Shown here: positions 1 to 7,443 of the stretch, piece by piece | How positions within the stretch are numbered: position 1 is the stretch's first letter | How the letters are laid out: every line of letters starts with the position of its first letter | DNA from: a virus | Length of the DNA: 24,696 bases | Virus record (IMG/VR): IMGVR_UViG_3300025127_000261 | Coordinates: 1 to 24,696 of that record | Strand: one strand, 5' to 3' | Translations under genes and position numbers: made by a program | Notes under the pieces: model-generated | The model's input: the letters and a program-made list of their open reading frames with translations, nothing else | What the model was told of the DNA's origin: nothing | Databases searched by the model: none

Positions 1-2
1 TA

Positions 3-617
3 GATCCAGAGGACGTAAAAGAGTTTAAGGCTATGACAGCCGAGCTTAGAGATACATGGACTAAGAAACAAGTATTTAGAACAGAAACAGAAATGAGAAT
101 GTCTGTTCTTCAAGATATGAAGTATCCAACTAAAGCTGCAAAGTATTGGCAGTGTGTTAGAGAACAAAACGTATTCTTAGAAAACTTAATGAGTTTATCA
201 TTTGATTGTAGAAGATCAGAGGCTAAAGTTAAATGGTTAGAAAAAAAGATTGAAACAGAACAAGACGAATATAAATTAGAGAAATACAAAATAGATTTAG
301 ATGAAGCTAGATATGGTTTAGCTAATATGCAACTTGTAGCTAGAGACAGAATGAGAGAAATTAAACTTTGGTCTACGTTAAAGAAAGAATTTGATGATGG
401 AACGTTTGATACTAAAGATGTCAACAGACACCAATTAGATTCTTATCATATGATTATGAAAAACAAAGCAGAGACATTAACATCAGGGTCTAGTCAACCT
501 GAAGTGTTTAATGTGTTAGGTCAATTAAAAAGTATAGAAAGAGTTAAAAAATCAGGAGAAATGATTTACAACAAGAAAGAACAATTAACACATGACCTTG
601 GAGCCAAAGACAAATAA
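3..617 (+). CDS. Coiled-coil phage protein of unknown function, 5' end outside the window
   Basis: The reading frame is open to the left edge: the codons before the first Met (position 33) read DPEDVKEFKA and have no stop, so the gene probably begins upstream. The 194 residues from that Met are mostly helical and highly charged, with a heptad-like stretch around residues 60-115 rich in Lys, Glu and Leu that suggests a coiled coil. There is no signal peptide, membrane segment or catalytic motif that I recognise. It lies ahead of accessory and tail genes, where head or packaging genes often sit in such phages, so a virion-assembly role or a terminase-small-subunit-like role is possible but not supported by any motif. 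The last 26 bases overlap the sulfotransferase gene in another frame. Confident as a gene; function unknown. Confidence 0.8.
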   Translation, partial: DPEDVKEFKAMTAELRDTWTKKQVFRTETEMRMSVLQDMKYPTKAAKYWQCVREQNVFLENLMSLSFDCRRSEAKVKWLEKKIETEQDEYKLEKYKIDLDEARYGLANMQLVARDRMREIKLWSTLKKEFDDGTFDTKDVNRHQLDSYHMIMKNKAETLTSGSSQPEVFNVLGQLKSIERVKKSGEMIYNKKEQLTHDLGAKDK

Positions 618-1386
618 ACAGCTTTTATTTTTAGTAGCAATGCCAAGGTCTGGTAATACCTTGTTTGCATCTATCATGAATCAAAACCCAGATATAGCAT
701 GCACACCTAATTCTATTACGTTAGAAATAATGAAAGATTTATTTTTATTAAAAGACACAGATGTATTTAAAAATTATCCAGATCATAAATCATTAGATAA
801 TGTATTAGATTCTGTTTATGACACTTATTATAAAGACTGGCCACAACGTATAATTATTGACCGAGGCCCTGTAATGACACCAGGTAATTTTTCACTCATG
901 CAAAAACATTTTAAACGACCTTTTAAATGTATTGTATTACTTAGAAATTTGATGGATGTGTTAGCGAGTTATATGCAATGGTACACAGAAAACCTTGATG
1001 CATTTCCTAATAGATACAATTGTAAAAACGATGAAGAAAAGCTAGGAATGATTATGAATAATAAAGGTGCTGTTGCTAAAGATTTAGAAGCAATTAAAAA
1101 CGCATATAAATATCCTGATATATGTCACTTTGTTAAGTATGATGATTTAGTTGCACAACCAGAACAAGAGTTAAAAAAAATATATCAGTTTATGGGTGAA
1201 CCTTATTTTAACCACAGATTTGATAATTTAGATCAAGTAAAAGTAAATGGATTATCTTATGATGACAAAATAGTTGGTAGTAATATGCACAAACTATTTG
1301 ATGGTCCTGTTAGAAAAGTGTATAACCCTTATATAGAAAAGATCCCAGAAAGGATTAGACAGAAATATGAACACATCAGATTTTAA
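592..1386 (+). CDS. Sulfotransferase family protein (PAPS-dependent type)
   Basis: This 264-residue protein has both PAPS-binding signatures of the sulfotransferase fold. The 5'-phosphosulfate loop is PRSGNTLF at residues 18-25, after a hydrophobic strand (LLFLVAM). The 3'-phosphate site is LLRNLMDVLASY at residues 116-127, with Arg118 and Ser126 as the expected contacts. The family moves sulfuryl groups from PAPS to hydroxyl or amino groups on sugars, lipids, proteins or small molecules; the substrate here cannot be read from sequence. There is no signal peptide, so it should act in the host cytoplasm. It overlaps the preceding gene by 26 bases and the following oxygenase gene by 20, so it belongs to one tightly packed unit with the four oxygenase-like genes. 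Similar genes are known in marine phages. The ATG at 592 leaves 17 residues before the loop, normal for the family. Confidence 0.85.
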   Translation: MTLEPKTNKQLLFLVAMPRSGNTLFASIMNQNPDIACTPNSITLEIMKDLFLLKDTDVFKNYPDHKSLDNVLDSVYDTYYKDWPQRIIIDRGPVMTPGNFSLMQKHFKRPFKCIVLLRNLMDVLASYMQWYTENLDAFPNRYNCKNDEEKLGMIMNNKGAVAKDLEAIKNAYKYPDICHFVKYDDLVAQPEQELKKIYQFMGEPYFNHRFDNLDQVKVNGLSYDDKIVGSNMHKLFDGPVRKVYNPYIEKIPERIRQKYEHIRF

Positions 1387-2023
1387 TTTTGTATTTTTAG
1401 GTCAGTCGGTATTACGATACCAAGTACCTTTAGATGTGTATAATATTATTAATCATATTTATGAAACTAAATATCCTGAATTAAAACCAGCTAACAAACA
1501 ATTAGTTGGTAAAATAGAAAAAGAACATAGTTTATTTTATAGTGGAGAAGACAGTCCGAAGATGACTAAACATAATCATTTACCTAATAATGTCTTAGAA
1601 TGGTTTGAACAAAGATTTAGACATTATTTAGAATGGAATAAAGTTAGAGAATACAATTTACATTTAAATTCTATATGGGTTAATACTATGTTTGAAAACG
1701 AGTACAATCCAGTGCACGTGCATCAAGGAACATTGTTTACAGGTTTATCAAGTGTAATGATTTTAAAATTACCAGAATCTTATGGTGTAGAATACTCTGC
1801 AGCAGACGCGCCACAAAATGGTAGACTACAAATTTTAGGATCAGCTAGTGGTCAGTTTGCAAACGTAGATTATCAACCAAATATTAAAGAAAGAGATTTT
1901 TATATATTTCCATATGATATGAGACACTGCGTATATCCATTTAATGGGCCAGGTATGAGACGAACACTAGCTGCAAATATGGATGTTCAATACGACTCAA
2001 TTAAAAACAGAGGAGTAAGTTAA
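1367..2023 (+). CDS. 2-oxoglutarate/Fe(II) oxygenase-like protein, first of four
   Basis: The 218-residue product resembles the phage and bacterial 2OG-Fe(II) oxygenase group whose metal site begins with an N-x-V/H-x-H pattern. Here NPVHVH (residues 114-119) gives candidate ligands His117 and His119, a later FPYDMRHCVYPF places His187 as the distal ligand, and Arg198/Arg199 could bind the 2-oxoglutarate carboxylate. Such enzymes usually hydroxylate an unactivated carbon with O2 and 2-oxoglutarate. The substrate is not deducible; virion proteins, nucleotides and host surface molecules are all open. The start overlaps the sulfotransferase gene by 20 bases, and the stop shares one base with the next ATG (TAATG), so the two are likely translationally coupled. 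The family call is good; actual enzyme activity is an inference. Confidence 0.75.
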   Translation: MNTSDFNFVFLGQSVLRYQVPLDVYNIINHIYETKYPELKPANKQLVGKIEKEHSLFYSGEDSPKMTKHNHLPNNVLEWFEQRFRHYLEWNKVREYNLHLNSIWVNTMFENEYNPVHVHQGTLFTGLSSVMILKLPESYGVEYSAADAPQNGRLQILGSASGQFANVDYQPNIKERDFYIFPYDMRHCVYPFNGPGMRRTLAANMDVQYDSIKNRGVS

Positions 2024-2616
2024 TGTACGAAAATAGACATATCACAGAACCTAAATGGAAGAGTTGGATTGTGCAAACAACAACACCGTTGTTTACACCG
2101 GACCAGTGTAGACAGATTATAGAATGTGGTAGAAGACAACCACCACAAAAAGCGCAAGTTGGTATGGGCAAACCTGGAGGTGGTACAGATACAAAGAAAA
2201 GAGTTACAACGATCAGTTGGATACCATTTAAAGAAATGGAACCCATGTATCGTGACCTTAATAATTTTATACAAAAAGCAAATGAAAATCATTTTGGTTT
2301 TGGAGATATACAAGTTACAGAGAACGCACAATTTACAGAATATCCAGAGGGTGGGTTTTATGATTGGCATATGGATTGTGATATAAATATGGCTCACGAA
2401 CCACCTGTTAGAAAAATATCAATGACTCTTTTGTTAAATGATCCGTCAGAATTTGAAGGAGGTCATTTAGAATTAGGTGGACCAGGTAAATTTGGAGAAC
2501 TTAAACAAGGTCATGCAATTATATTTGCATCTTTTATAAATCATAGAGTACAACCTGTTACACGTGGTCTTAGACAATCGTTAGTTGTTTGGTTTGGAGG
2601 CAAACCTTTTAGATGA
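2023..2616 (+). CDS. Prolyl-4-hydroxylase-like 2OG-Fe(II) oxygenase, second of four
   Basis: This is the clearest oxygenase of the cassette. The 197-residue protein has the full double-stranded beta-helix signature: H-x-D as WHMDCD (His116, Asp118), distal His174 in FINHRVQPVTRG, and Arg184 ten residues later as the 2-oxoglutarate salt-bridge residue, followed by SLVVWFGG. This arrangement is typical of the P4Hc/PiuC-like group, which hydroxylates protein side chains or small molecules. A glycine-rich GGHLELGG stretch (residues 146-153) between the two halves of the metal site also fits. No signal peptide is present, so it acts in the cytoplasm. It begins on the last base of the previous stop (TAATG) and ends in an ATGA overlap with the next gene. 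It is not a close copy of its neighbours, so the cassette is not a simple tandem duplication. Confidence 0.88.
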   Translation: MYENRHITEPKWKSWIVQTTTPLFTPDQCRQIIECGRRQPPQKAQVGMGKPGGGTDTKKRVTTISWIPFKEMEPMYRDLNNFIQKANENHFGFGDIQVTENAQFTEYPEGGFYDWHMDCDINMAHEPPVRKISMTLLLNDPSEFEGGHLELGGPGKFGELKQGHAIIFASFINHRVQPVTRGLRQSLVVWFGGKPFR

Positions 2617-3194
2617 TTAAAGAACAATTTTTTCCAACAACTATATACGGTAAAGATGTAAAATTAAATAATCAACTTTTTGCTAACGAAATTGTTGAGT
2701 GGTCTAAAAAAGATCCTGGTGTTAAAAAAACAAATCGTAATGGTTGGCATTCAACGACAGAGATGCATAAGATGCCTGTGTTTGAACCTTTAGTTAAAGA
2801 ATTATTTTTAATGATGCAGGATATATGGCAAGAAGAATGGTTAGATAGAGAACCGGTATTAGGTAATATGTGGGCTAATATAAATCCACCAGGAGGATCT
2901 AATGCTCCACACATACATCCTAATAGTTTATTTAGCGGAGTATACTATATAAAAGCACCCGAAAATTCTGGTGATTTAGTTTGTAATGATCCTAGACCAG
3001 GTGTGCAATTAAATATGCCAACAAGAAAAAAAGGTAAACCGTCTAAACATTTATGGAGAGAAGTACATTTAAAACCAGTAGAAGGTAGAATTATAATGTT
3101 TCCTTTTTATCTTTGGCATAGTGTTGAACCTAATATATCTAATGATATAAGAATATCAGTAAGTTTTAATTTTATACAACATGGCTTTCAATAA
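2613..3194 (+). CDS. 2OG-Fe(II) oxygenase-like protein of the H-x-H-P-N type, third of four
   Basis: The 193-residue protein matches the pattern of the putative 2OG-Fe(II) oxygenase family with an APHIHPNSLFSGVYYI core at residues 98-113. His100 and His102 are candidate metal ligands, FPFYLWHSVEPN supplies distal His169, and Arg180 in DIRISVSFN fits the 2-oxoglutarate site. A GDLVCNDPRP segment (residues 120-129) after the core is also characteristic. It belongs to the same broad group as the first oxygenase gene but is only distantly similar to it. The ATG overlaps the previous stop as ATGA, which implies re-initiation by the same ribosomes, and the 3' end overlaps the fourth oxygenase gene by 14 bases. 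Substrate unknown. Confidence 0.82.
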   Translation: MIKEQFFPTTIYGKDVKLNNQLFANEIVEWSKKDPGVKKTNRNGWHSTTEMHKMPVFEPLVKELFLMMQDIWQEEWLDREPVLGNMWANINPPGGSNAPHIHPNSLFSGVYYIKAPENSGDLVCNDPRPGVQLNMPTRKKGKPSKHLWREVHLKPVEGRIIMFPFYLWHSVEPNISNDIRISVSFNFIQHGFQ

Positions 3195-3828
3195 ATATCA
3201 CGTAATTAAAAATGCAGTTAGCTACGAGTTAGCTAACTTTGTGTTTAACTATTTTCTCTTAAAACGAGATGCAGTCGCTTGGATGTATCAAAATAATATT
3301 ACTTATGATAATGGTATGCTTGGAACATGGACCGATCAACAGATACCAAATACATATTCACATTATGCAGATTTTGCTATGGAAACTTTACTTGTTAAAA
3401 TGTTACCAGTTATGGCTAGAGAAACAGGACTTAATCTTATACCTACATATTCATACGCTAGAATATATAAAAAAGGTGATGAATTAAAAAGACACAAAGA
3501 TAGACCCTCTTGTGAGATATCTACTACATTAAACTTAGGTGGAGATCCCTGGCCCATATTTATCGATGGTACAGGGGCTGACAGCGTCATAGATGAGTAT
3601 AAAAACATACATAAGCCCAATGCACCCAAAGGCACTAAAGTCTTGCTTGAAGTAGGTGATATGCTAGTATATAGTGGTTGTGAATTAGAGCATTGGAGAG
3701 AACCTTTTGAAGGGGATGTCTGCGGACAAGTCTTTCTTCATTATAACCATGTGAATGGTCCTTTTGCTGAAAAGAATAGGTTCGACAGAAGGCCAATGTT
3801 AGGTGTTCCACCAATACGGAATACATAA
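3181..3828 (+). CDS. 2OG-Fe(II) oxygenase-like protein, fourth of four, without an obvious 2OG-binding arginine
   Basis: The 215-residue product shows H-x-D as RHKDRP (His105, Asp107), a following STTLNLGGDPWPIF strand pair, and a distal histidine in ELEHWREPF (His171). This is the layout of phage-type 2OG oxygenases often annotated in marine phages. The residue about twelve positions after the distal histidine, where an Arg or Lys normally holds 2-oxoglutarate, is Gln183 in CGQVFLHYN. The cosubstrate may be held differently (Arg173 is a candidate) or the protein may be non-canonical. The ATG at 3181 overlaps the preceding gene by 14 bases. A 14-base gap then separates it from the large tail gene, the first non-overlapping junction in this block, so the accessory cassette probably ends here. 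Confidence 0.75.
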   Translation: MAFNKYHVIKNAVSYELANFVFNYFLLKRDAVAWMYQNNITYDNGMLGTWTDQQIPNTYSHYADFAMETLLVKMLPVMARETGLNLIPTYSYARIYKKGDELKRHKDRPSCEISTTLNLGGDPWPIFIDGTGADSVIDEYKNIHKPNAPKGTKVLLEVGDMLVYSGCELEHWREPFEGDVCGQVFLHYNHVNGPFAEKNRFDRRPMLGVPPIRNT

Positions 3829-3842
3829 TAAAATGAGGTTAT

Positions 3843-6020
3843 ATGCTACAAAAAATAGGGTTTCAACCTGGAATTAATAAACAAATTACAGCTACTGGAG
3901 CAGAATCACAATGGATAGACTGTGATAATGTTAGATTTAGATATGGCACTCCAGAAAAAATAGGTGGTTGGAAACAACTAGGGGACGATGCACTTACAGG
4001 TGCGGGACGTGGTCTTCATCATTTTGTAAATAGTAAAGCAAGAAAATACGCTATCATTGGTACAAACAGAATTTTATATGCATACTCAGGTGGTGTGTTC
4101 TATGACATACATCCAATTAAAACCACAACAACTCTTACAAGTGCATTTAGCACGACTAACGGATCAGCTGTTGTTACAATAACTTTCAGTGGAGATCACG
4201 GCATATCCGCACAAGATATTATTTTATTAGATAATTTTAGTGCAATAACTAATTCAAACTTTGCTGCTGCAGATTTTAATGATAAAAAATTTATGGTAAC
4301 AACTGTACCAACAAGCTCAACTATTACAATTACAATGCCATCAAACGAGTCAGGATCTGGTGCAACTACATCAGGTGGTATTAGAGTGCAACACTACTAT
4401 CCTGTTGGACCAGCTGTACAAGCAAAAGGTTTTGGTTGGTCTCTTGGATCTTGGGGTGGTGAGGTAGCTGGTGAACCCGCAACGACATTAACAAATGGTA
4501 TTACTGACACTGTTACAACAGGAATAATATTGGGAGATGTATCACAGTTTCCAGACTCAGGTACAAATTTTATAAAAATAGATAATGAAGAAATATCTTA
4601 CACAGGTATATCTGGTAATGAACTTACAGGTGTTACTAGAGAAGTTAGAGGTACAACAAAAGCTGCACACAGTGGAGGTGCAACTGTTACAAGCACAACT
4701 AACTTTGTAGCATGGGGTGAGGCTGCATCAGGAGACTTAGTCTTAGAACCCGGTATGTGGTCACTAGATAATTTTGGTGACAAAGCAATATGTTTAATAC
4801 ATGATAGTGCTGTTTTTTCTTGGAACTCTGCAGCAACAAATGCAGAAACAACAAGAGCTGCAATTATTACTGGAGCACCTACAGCATCAAGACATATGTT
4901 AGTATCTACTCCGGATAGACACTTAGTATTTTTTGGAACAGAAACAACTATTGGAACACCGTCAACACAAGACGATATGTTTGTAAGATTCTCTGATCAA
5001 GAGGATATAAACACATACACACCCACAGCAACTAATACCGCTGGTACACAGAGACTTGCTGACGGATCACAGATCAGAGGAGCAATTAGAGGTAGAGATG
5101 CAATCTATGTCTGGACTGACACAGCATTATTTACACAACGTTTTGTTGGATCTCCTTTTACTTTTGCGTTTGCACAGGTTGGAACTAACTGTGGACTTGT
5201 TGGACAGAATGCATGTGTAGAGGTTGATGGTTCTGCATACTGGATGTCAGAGAATGGTTTTTTTAGATATGCTGGTAAATTAGAATCACTACCATGTTTA
5301 GTTGAAGATTTTGTTTATGATAATATAAATTTAGAGTCTGGTAACCAGATGGTATCTGCAGGGTTAAATAATTTGTTTGGTGAGGTTATATGGTTTTATC
5401 CAACTACAGGATCCTCTGTTGTTAATAGACAAGTTACTTATAATTATTTTGATTCATCACCACAACGACCAGTGTGGACTGTTGGAACATTAGCTCGAAC
5501 TATGTGGGAGGATTCTGCGGTATTTGGTAAACCACATGCAACAGAATATAGTGCAGGTAATGATTTATCTTTTGATGTTGTAGGCAACACAGAAGGTAGA
5601 ACAATATACTATGAACACGAAACAGGAACTGATCAAGTTCAAGGGGGTACGACTACAGCAATTGTTGCAAGCATAGAATCAGGAGATTTTGATATTACTC
5701 AGAGAATAATAGGTAATCAACAAACTGGGATAGCAGACACTAGGGGAGATGGAGAATTTATAATGAAGATAAGAAGATTTGTACCTGACTTTATCTCACA
5801 AACTGGATCAACAAGAGTAACTTTTAATTTAAGAGATTTTCCAAATGATACACAAAGTAGCTCACCATTAGGTCCTTTTGATGTAACATCTAGCACAAAA
5901 AAAGTAGATACAAGAGCTCGTGCCCGTGCTATAGCTTTAAAAATATCTAATACAACAACTAATCAAAGTTGGAAGTTAGGAACATTTAGATTAGATATAC
6001 AACCAGACGGGAGACGATAA
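3843..6020 (+). CDS. Tail hub / packaged-DNA stabilisation protein-like (P22 gp10-like) with inserted beta modules
   Basis: This 725-residue protein starts with a conserved sequence (GFQPGINKQITATGAESQW, then NVRFRYGTPEKIGGW) that I recognise from short-tailed marine phages, where it is annotated as a structural or DNA-stabilising protein. Repeating strand patterns through the rest (for example YAIIGTNRILYAYSGG, RHLVFFGTE, IYVWTDTALFTQRF, AYWMSENGFFRYAG) suggest a beta-propeller-like body, as in P22 gp10, which closes the portal after packaging. Two segments look like inserted beta-sandwich modules: about residues 98-182 and 218-284, the second with the common phage signature IDNEEISYTGISGNELTGVTR. 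At 725 residues it is much longer than P22 gp10 (about 470), partly because of these inserts. A GAGG Shine-Dalgarno at 3835-3838 precedes the ATG. It ends in a TAATG overlap with the next gene. Structural role likely; exact gp10 equivalence unproven. Confidence 0.7.
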   Translation: MLQKIGFQPGINKQITATGAESQWIDCDNVRFRYGTPEKIGGWKQLGDDALTGAGRGLHHFVNSKARKYAIIGTNRILYAYSGGVFYDIHPIKTTTTLTSAFSTTNGSAVVTITFSGDHGISAQDIILLDNFSAITNSNFAAADFNDKKFMVTTVPTSSTITITMPSNESGSGATTSGGIRVQHYYPVGPAVQAKGFGWSLGSWGGEVAGEPATTLTNGITDTVTTGIILGDVSQFPDSGTNFIKIDNEEISYTGISGNELTGVTREVRGTTKAAHSGGATVTSTTNFVAWGEAASGDLVLEPGMWSLDNFGDKAICLIHDSAVFSWNSAATNAETTRAAIITGAPTASRHMLVSTPDRHLVFFGTETTIGTPSTQDDMFVRFSDQEDINTYTPTATNTAGTQRLADGSQIRGAIRGRDAIYVWTDTALFTQRFVGSPFTFAFAQVGTNCGLVGQNACVEVDGSAYWMSENGFFRYAGKLESLPCLVEDFVYDNINLESGNQMVSAGLNNLFGEVIWFYPTTGSSVVNRQVTYNYFDSSPQRPVWTVGTLARTMWEDSAVFGKPHATEYSAGNDLSFDVVGNTEGRTIYYEHETGTDQVQGGTTTAIVASIESGDFDITQRIIGNQQTGIADTRGDGEFIMKIRRFVPDFISQTGSTRVTFNLRDFPNDTQSSSPLGPFDVTSSTKKVDTRARARAIALKISNTTTNQSWKLGTFRLDIQPDGRR

Positions 6021-6748
6021 TGTCAATAATGGATATTTATGGAATAGACCCATATGCAGGTCCAGGTGGAATAGATGCGGCTTTACCTAATTTTGATCTG
6101 TCAATACCTCCAGGTGTTCCAGGTATGACAGCTCCAGCGATTAATTTTAAAAATGCTCCTGTTAATTTTATGTTAAGAGAAAATAATCCCAGAGTGTTTG
6201 ATCCTGCAGTTAATCTTAAAAACTTTGCTCAAAATTTTCCTAGTAATGTTAAATCTGGAGTTACATCTGTAACAGATAAAAGTATTGATTTAGGAAAAGC
6301 AGCTCTTAGCGGAATAATATCTTTAGCAACAGGTATACCATTTGCAGGTAATGTTTTAAGTGGAATAACAAGTCAATTTGAAAATAGACCTTTGGGCGCT
6401 CCAGTTATAGATGAATTTGGAAATGTTTATGATCCAGAAGAGTTAAATAAATTAAATGCATTAGGTGGATATTATACTGATCCTGCAAGATCAGCTAGAA
6501 GAAGAAGTAAAAGAATTGCTAGAATGTTAGAAAGACAAAAACTCGGTAAAAAAATATCTCTTCAAAATTTAGCTAAACTCCAGGCTCAGGAAAGAGCACA
6601 AGAAAAAGCTCAAAGAGCAGCCATAGATGCTATGTTTGCTAGAGGAGAGGGTGGAACAGGACAAGATTTTACTGGTGGTAGATTTGATGGTGCAGGTAGC
6701 AGAGGAGAATATGATGCGGACCCAACAGGATTTTCAGGAAGTAGTTAA
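6020..6748 (+). CDS. Putative virion protein with hydrophobic centre and glycine-rich tail
   Basis: I do not recognise a named family. The 242 residues fall into zones: a Pro/Gly/Asn-rich N-terminal part (1-60), a hydrophobic, small-residue stretch at about 95-115 (LSGIISLATGIPFAG) that could insert in or cross a membrane, a very basic patch at 158-178 (RSARRRSKRIARML), an Ala/Gln/Glu helix likely to be coiled coil (180-205), and a Gly/Asp/Ser-rich disordered end (208-242). This is typical of minor virion or ejected proteins of podoviruses. It is joined to the tail gene before and the 54-codon gene after by one-base TAATG overlaps, so it is part of the late structural operon. Confidence 0.75.
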   Translation: MSIMDIYGIDPYAGPGGIDAALPNFDLSIPPGVPGMTAPAINFKNAPVNFMLRENNPRVFDPAVNLKNFAQNFPSNVKSGVTSVTDKSIDLGKAALSGIISLATGIPFAGNVLSGITSQFENRPLGAPVIDEFGNVYDPEELNKLNALGGYYTDPARSARRRSKRIARMLERQKLGKKISLQNLAKLQAQERAQEKAQRAAIDAMFARGEGGTGQDFTGGRFDGAGSRGEYDADPTGFSGSS

Positions 6749-6912
6749 TGGCTAAGATAGTACAAGTATTAACAAGACCGGCAACAGAATATGATTTATC
6801 TACAGCAGAGGCACAGGTAAGAGATCTTGATGCGATTGTAGAGAAATTAAACACAACGTTTCAAGAAGAACTAAAAGAGGAGGTAGAAGCATTTAACTTC
6901 TTTCTACAATAA
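6748..6912 (+). CDS. Small 54-residue protein in the virion gene chain, function unknown
   Basis: This short gene fills the space between two structural genes exactly: its ATG shares the last base of the previous stop, and its TAA shares its last base with the next ATG (TAATG at both ends). The product begins MAKIVQVLTRPATEYDLSTA and ends in an acidic helix (EELKEEVEAFNFFLQ). Residues 20-50 show heptad-like hydrophobic spacing (V, L, I, V, L), suggesting a short coiled coil. No cysteines, membrane helix or known motif are present. The perfect fit into the overlap chain and the good codon composition support it as real despite the length. A minor structural or chaperone role would fit its place but is only inferred. 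Confidence 0.72.
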   Translation: MAKIVQVLTRPATEYDLSTAEAQVRDLDAIVEKLNTTFQEELKEEVEAFNFFLQ

Positions 6913-7253
6913 TGGCTAATAGTTTTATAAATAAAAAAGTAGATTTAACGACAACAGATCTTACTACACTATACACAGTGCCTAGTTTTAAGACAGCTGT
7001 TGTAAAATCATTAATTGTATCCGAGGACGCTGGATCAGGGAGCACAATAACAATAACTTTAGTAAATGCTAGTAGTGCTATATTTAACTTATTCAAAGAC
7101 AAAGCCATAGCATCTAAAGCAACCACAGAACTTTTAACTCAACCTTTGGTTATGGAAGAGGGTGAGATACTAAAAGTACAAGCCGCTGACGCGAACGAGC
7201 TGCACGTCATAGCTTCTATATTAGAAATACAGCCGCGAGAGGTAACAACATAA
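6912..7253 (+). CDS. Small beta-rich virion-associated protein
   Basis: The 113-residue protein is dominated by alternating polar and hydrophobic residues (TLYTVPSF, AVVKSLIVSE, STITITLVNA, ILKVQAADANELHVIASILEI), which suggests an all-beta sandwich. Small proteins of this type are common beside tail genes in short-tailed marine phages and are usually annotated as virion proteins of unknown function. It has no signal peptide and no cysteine. It is embedded in the TAATG chain at both ends, so it should be made with its neighbours. A decoration or tail-accessory role is plausible. The structural role is inferred from fold propensity and context only. Confidence 0.75.
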   Translation: MANSFINKKVDLTTTDLTTLYTVPSFKTAVVKSLIVSEDAGSGSTITITLVNASSAIFNLFKDKAIASKATTELLTQPLVMEEGEILKVQAADANELHVIASILEIQPREVTT

Positions 7254-7432
7254 TGAAAGATCTACCAGTAATAGAACCAAAAGAGATTATAACAACAATA
7301 ACAAATATGAAGACAGGTGAGGAATATAAGGATGATGCTGAATGGAAAGCCAAAGGTATACCAGAATCTGACATAAGAAAAGATGTCAGAGTTATCATGC
7401 CAAGCCTTGATTTATTTGGAGAAACAAAATAA
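7253..7432 (+). CDS. Small 59-residue conserved-type phage protein, function unknown
   Basis: The gene starts on the last base of the previous stop (TAATG) and encodes 59 residues beginning MKDLPVIEPKEIITTITNMK and ending MPSLDLFGETK. The composition is ordinary, without membrane segment or cysteines. The GEEYKDDAEWKAKG stretch and the following basic-acidic run look like a small globular alpha/beta protein. I have an impression of similar short proteins at this place in marine phage genomes, ending in a SLDLFG-like motif, but cannot verify it. Eleven bases without a clear Shine-Dalgarno separate it from the next gene. Confidence 0.7.
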   Translation: MKDLPVIEPKEIITTITNMKTGEEYKDDAEWKAKGIPESDIRKDVRVIMPSLDLFGETK

Positions 7433-7443
7433 GATAGTAAACT

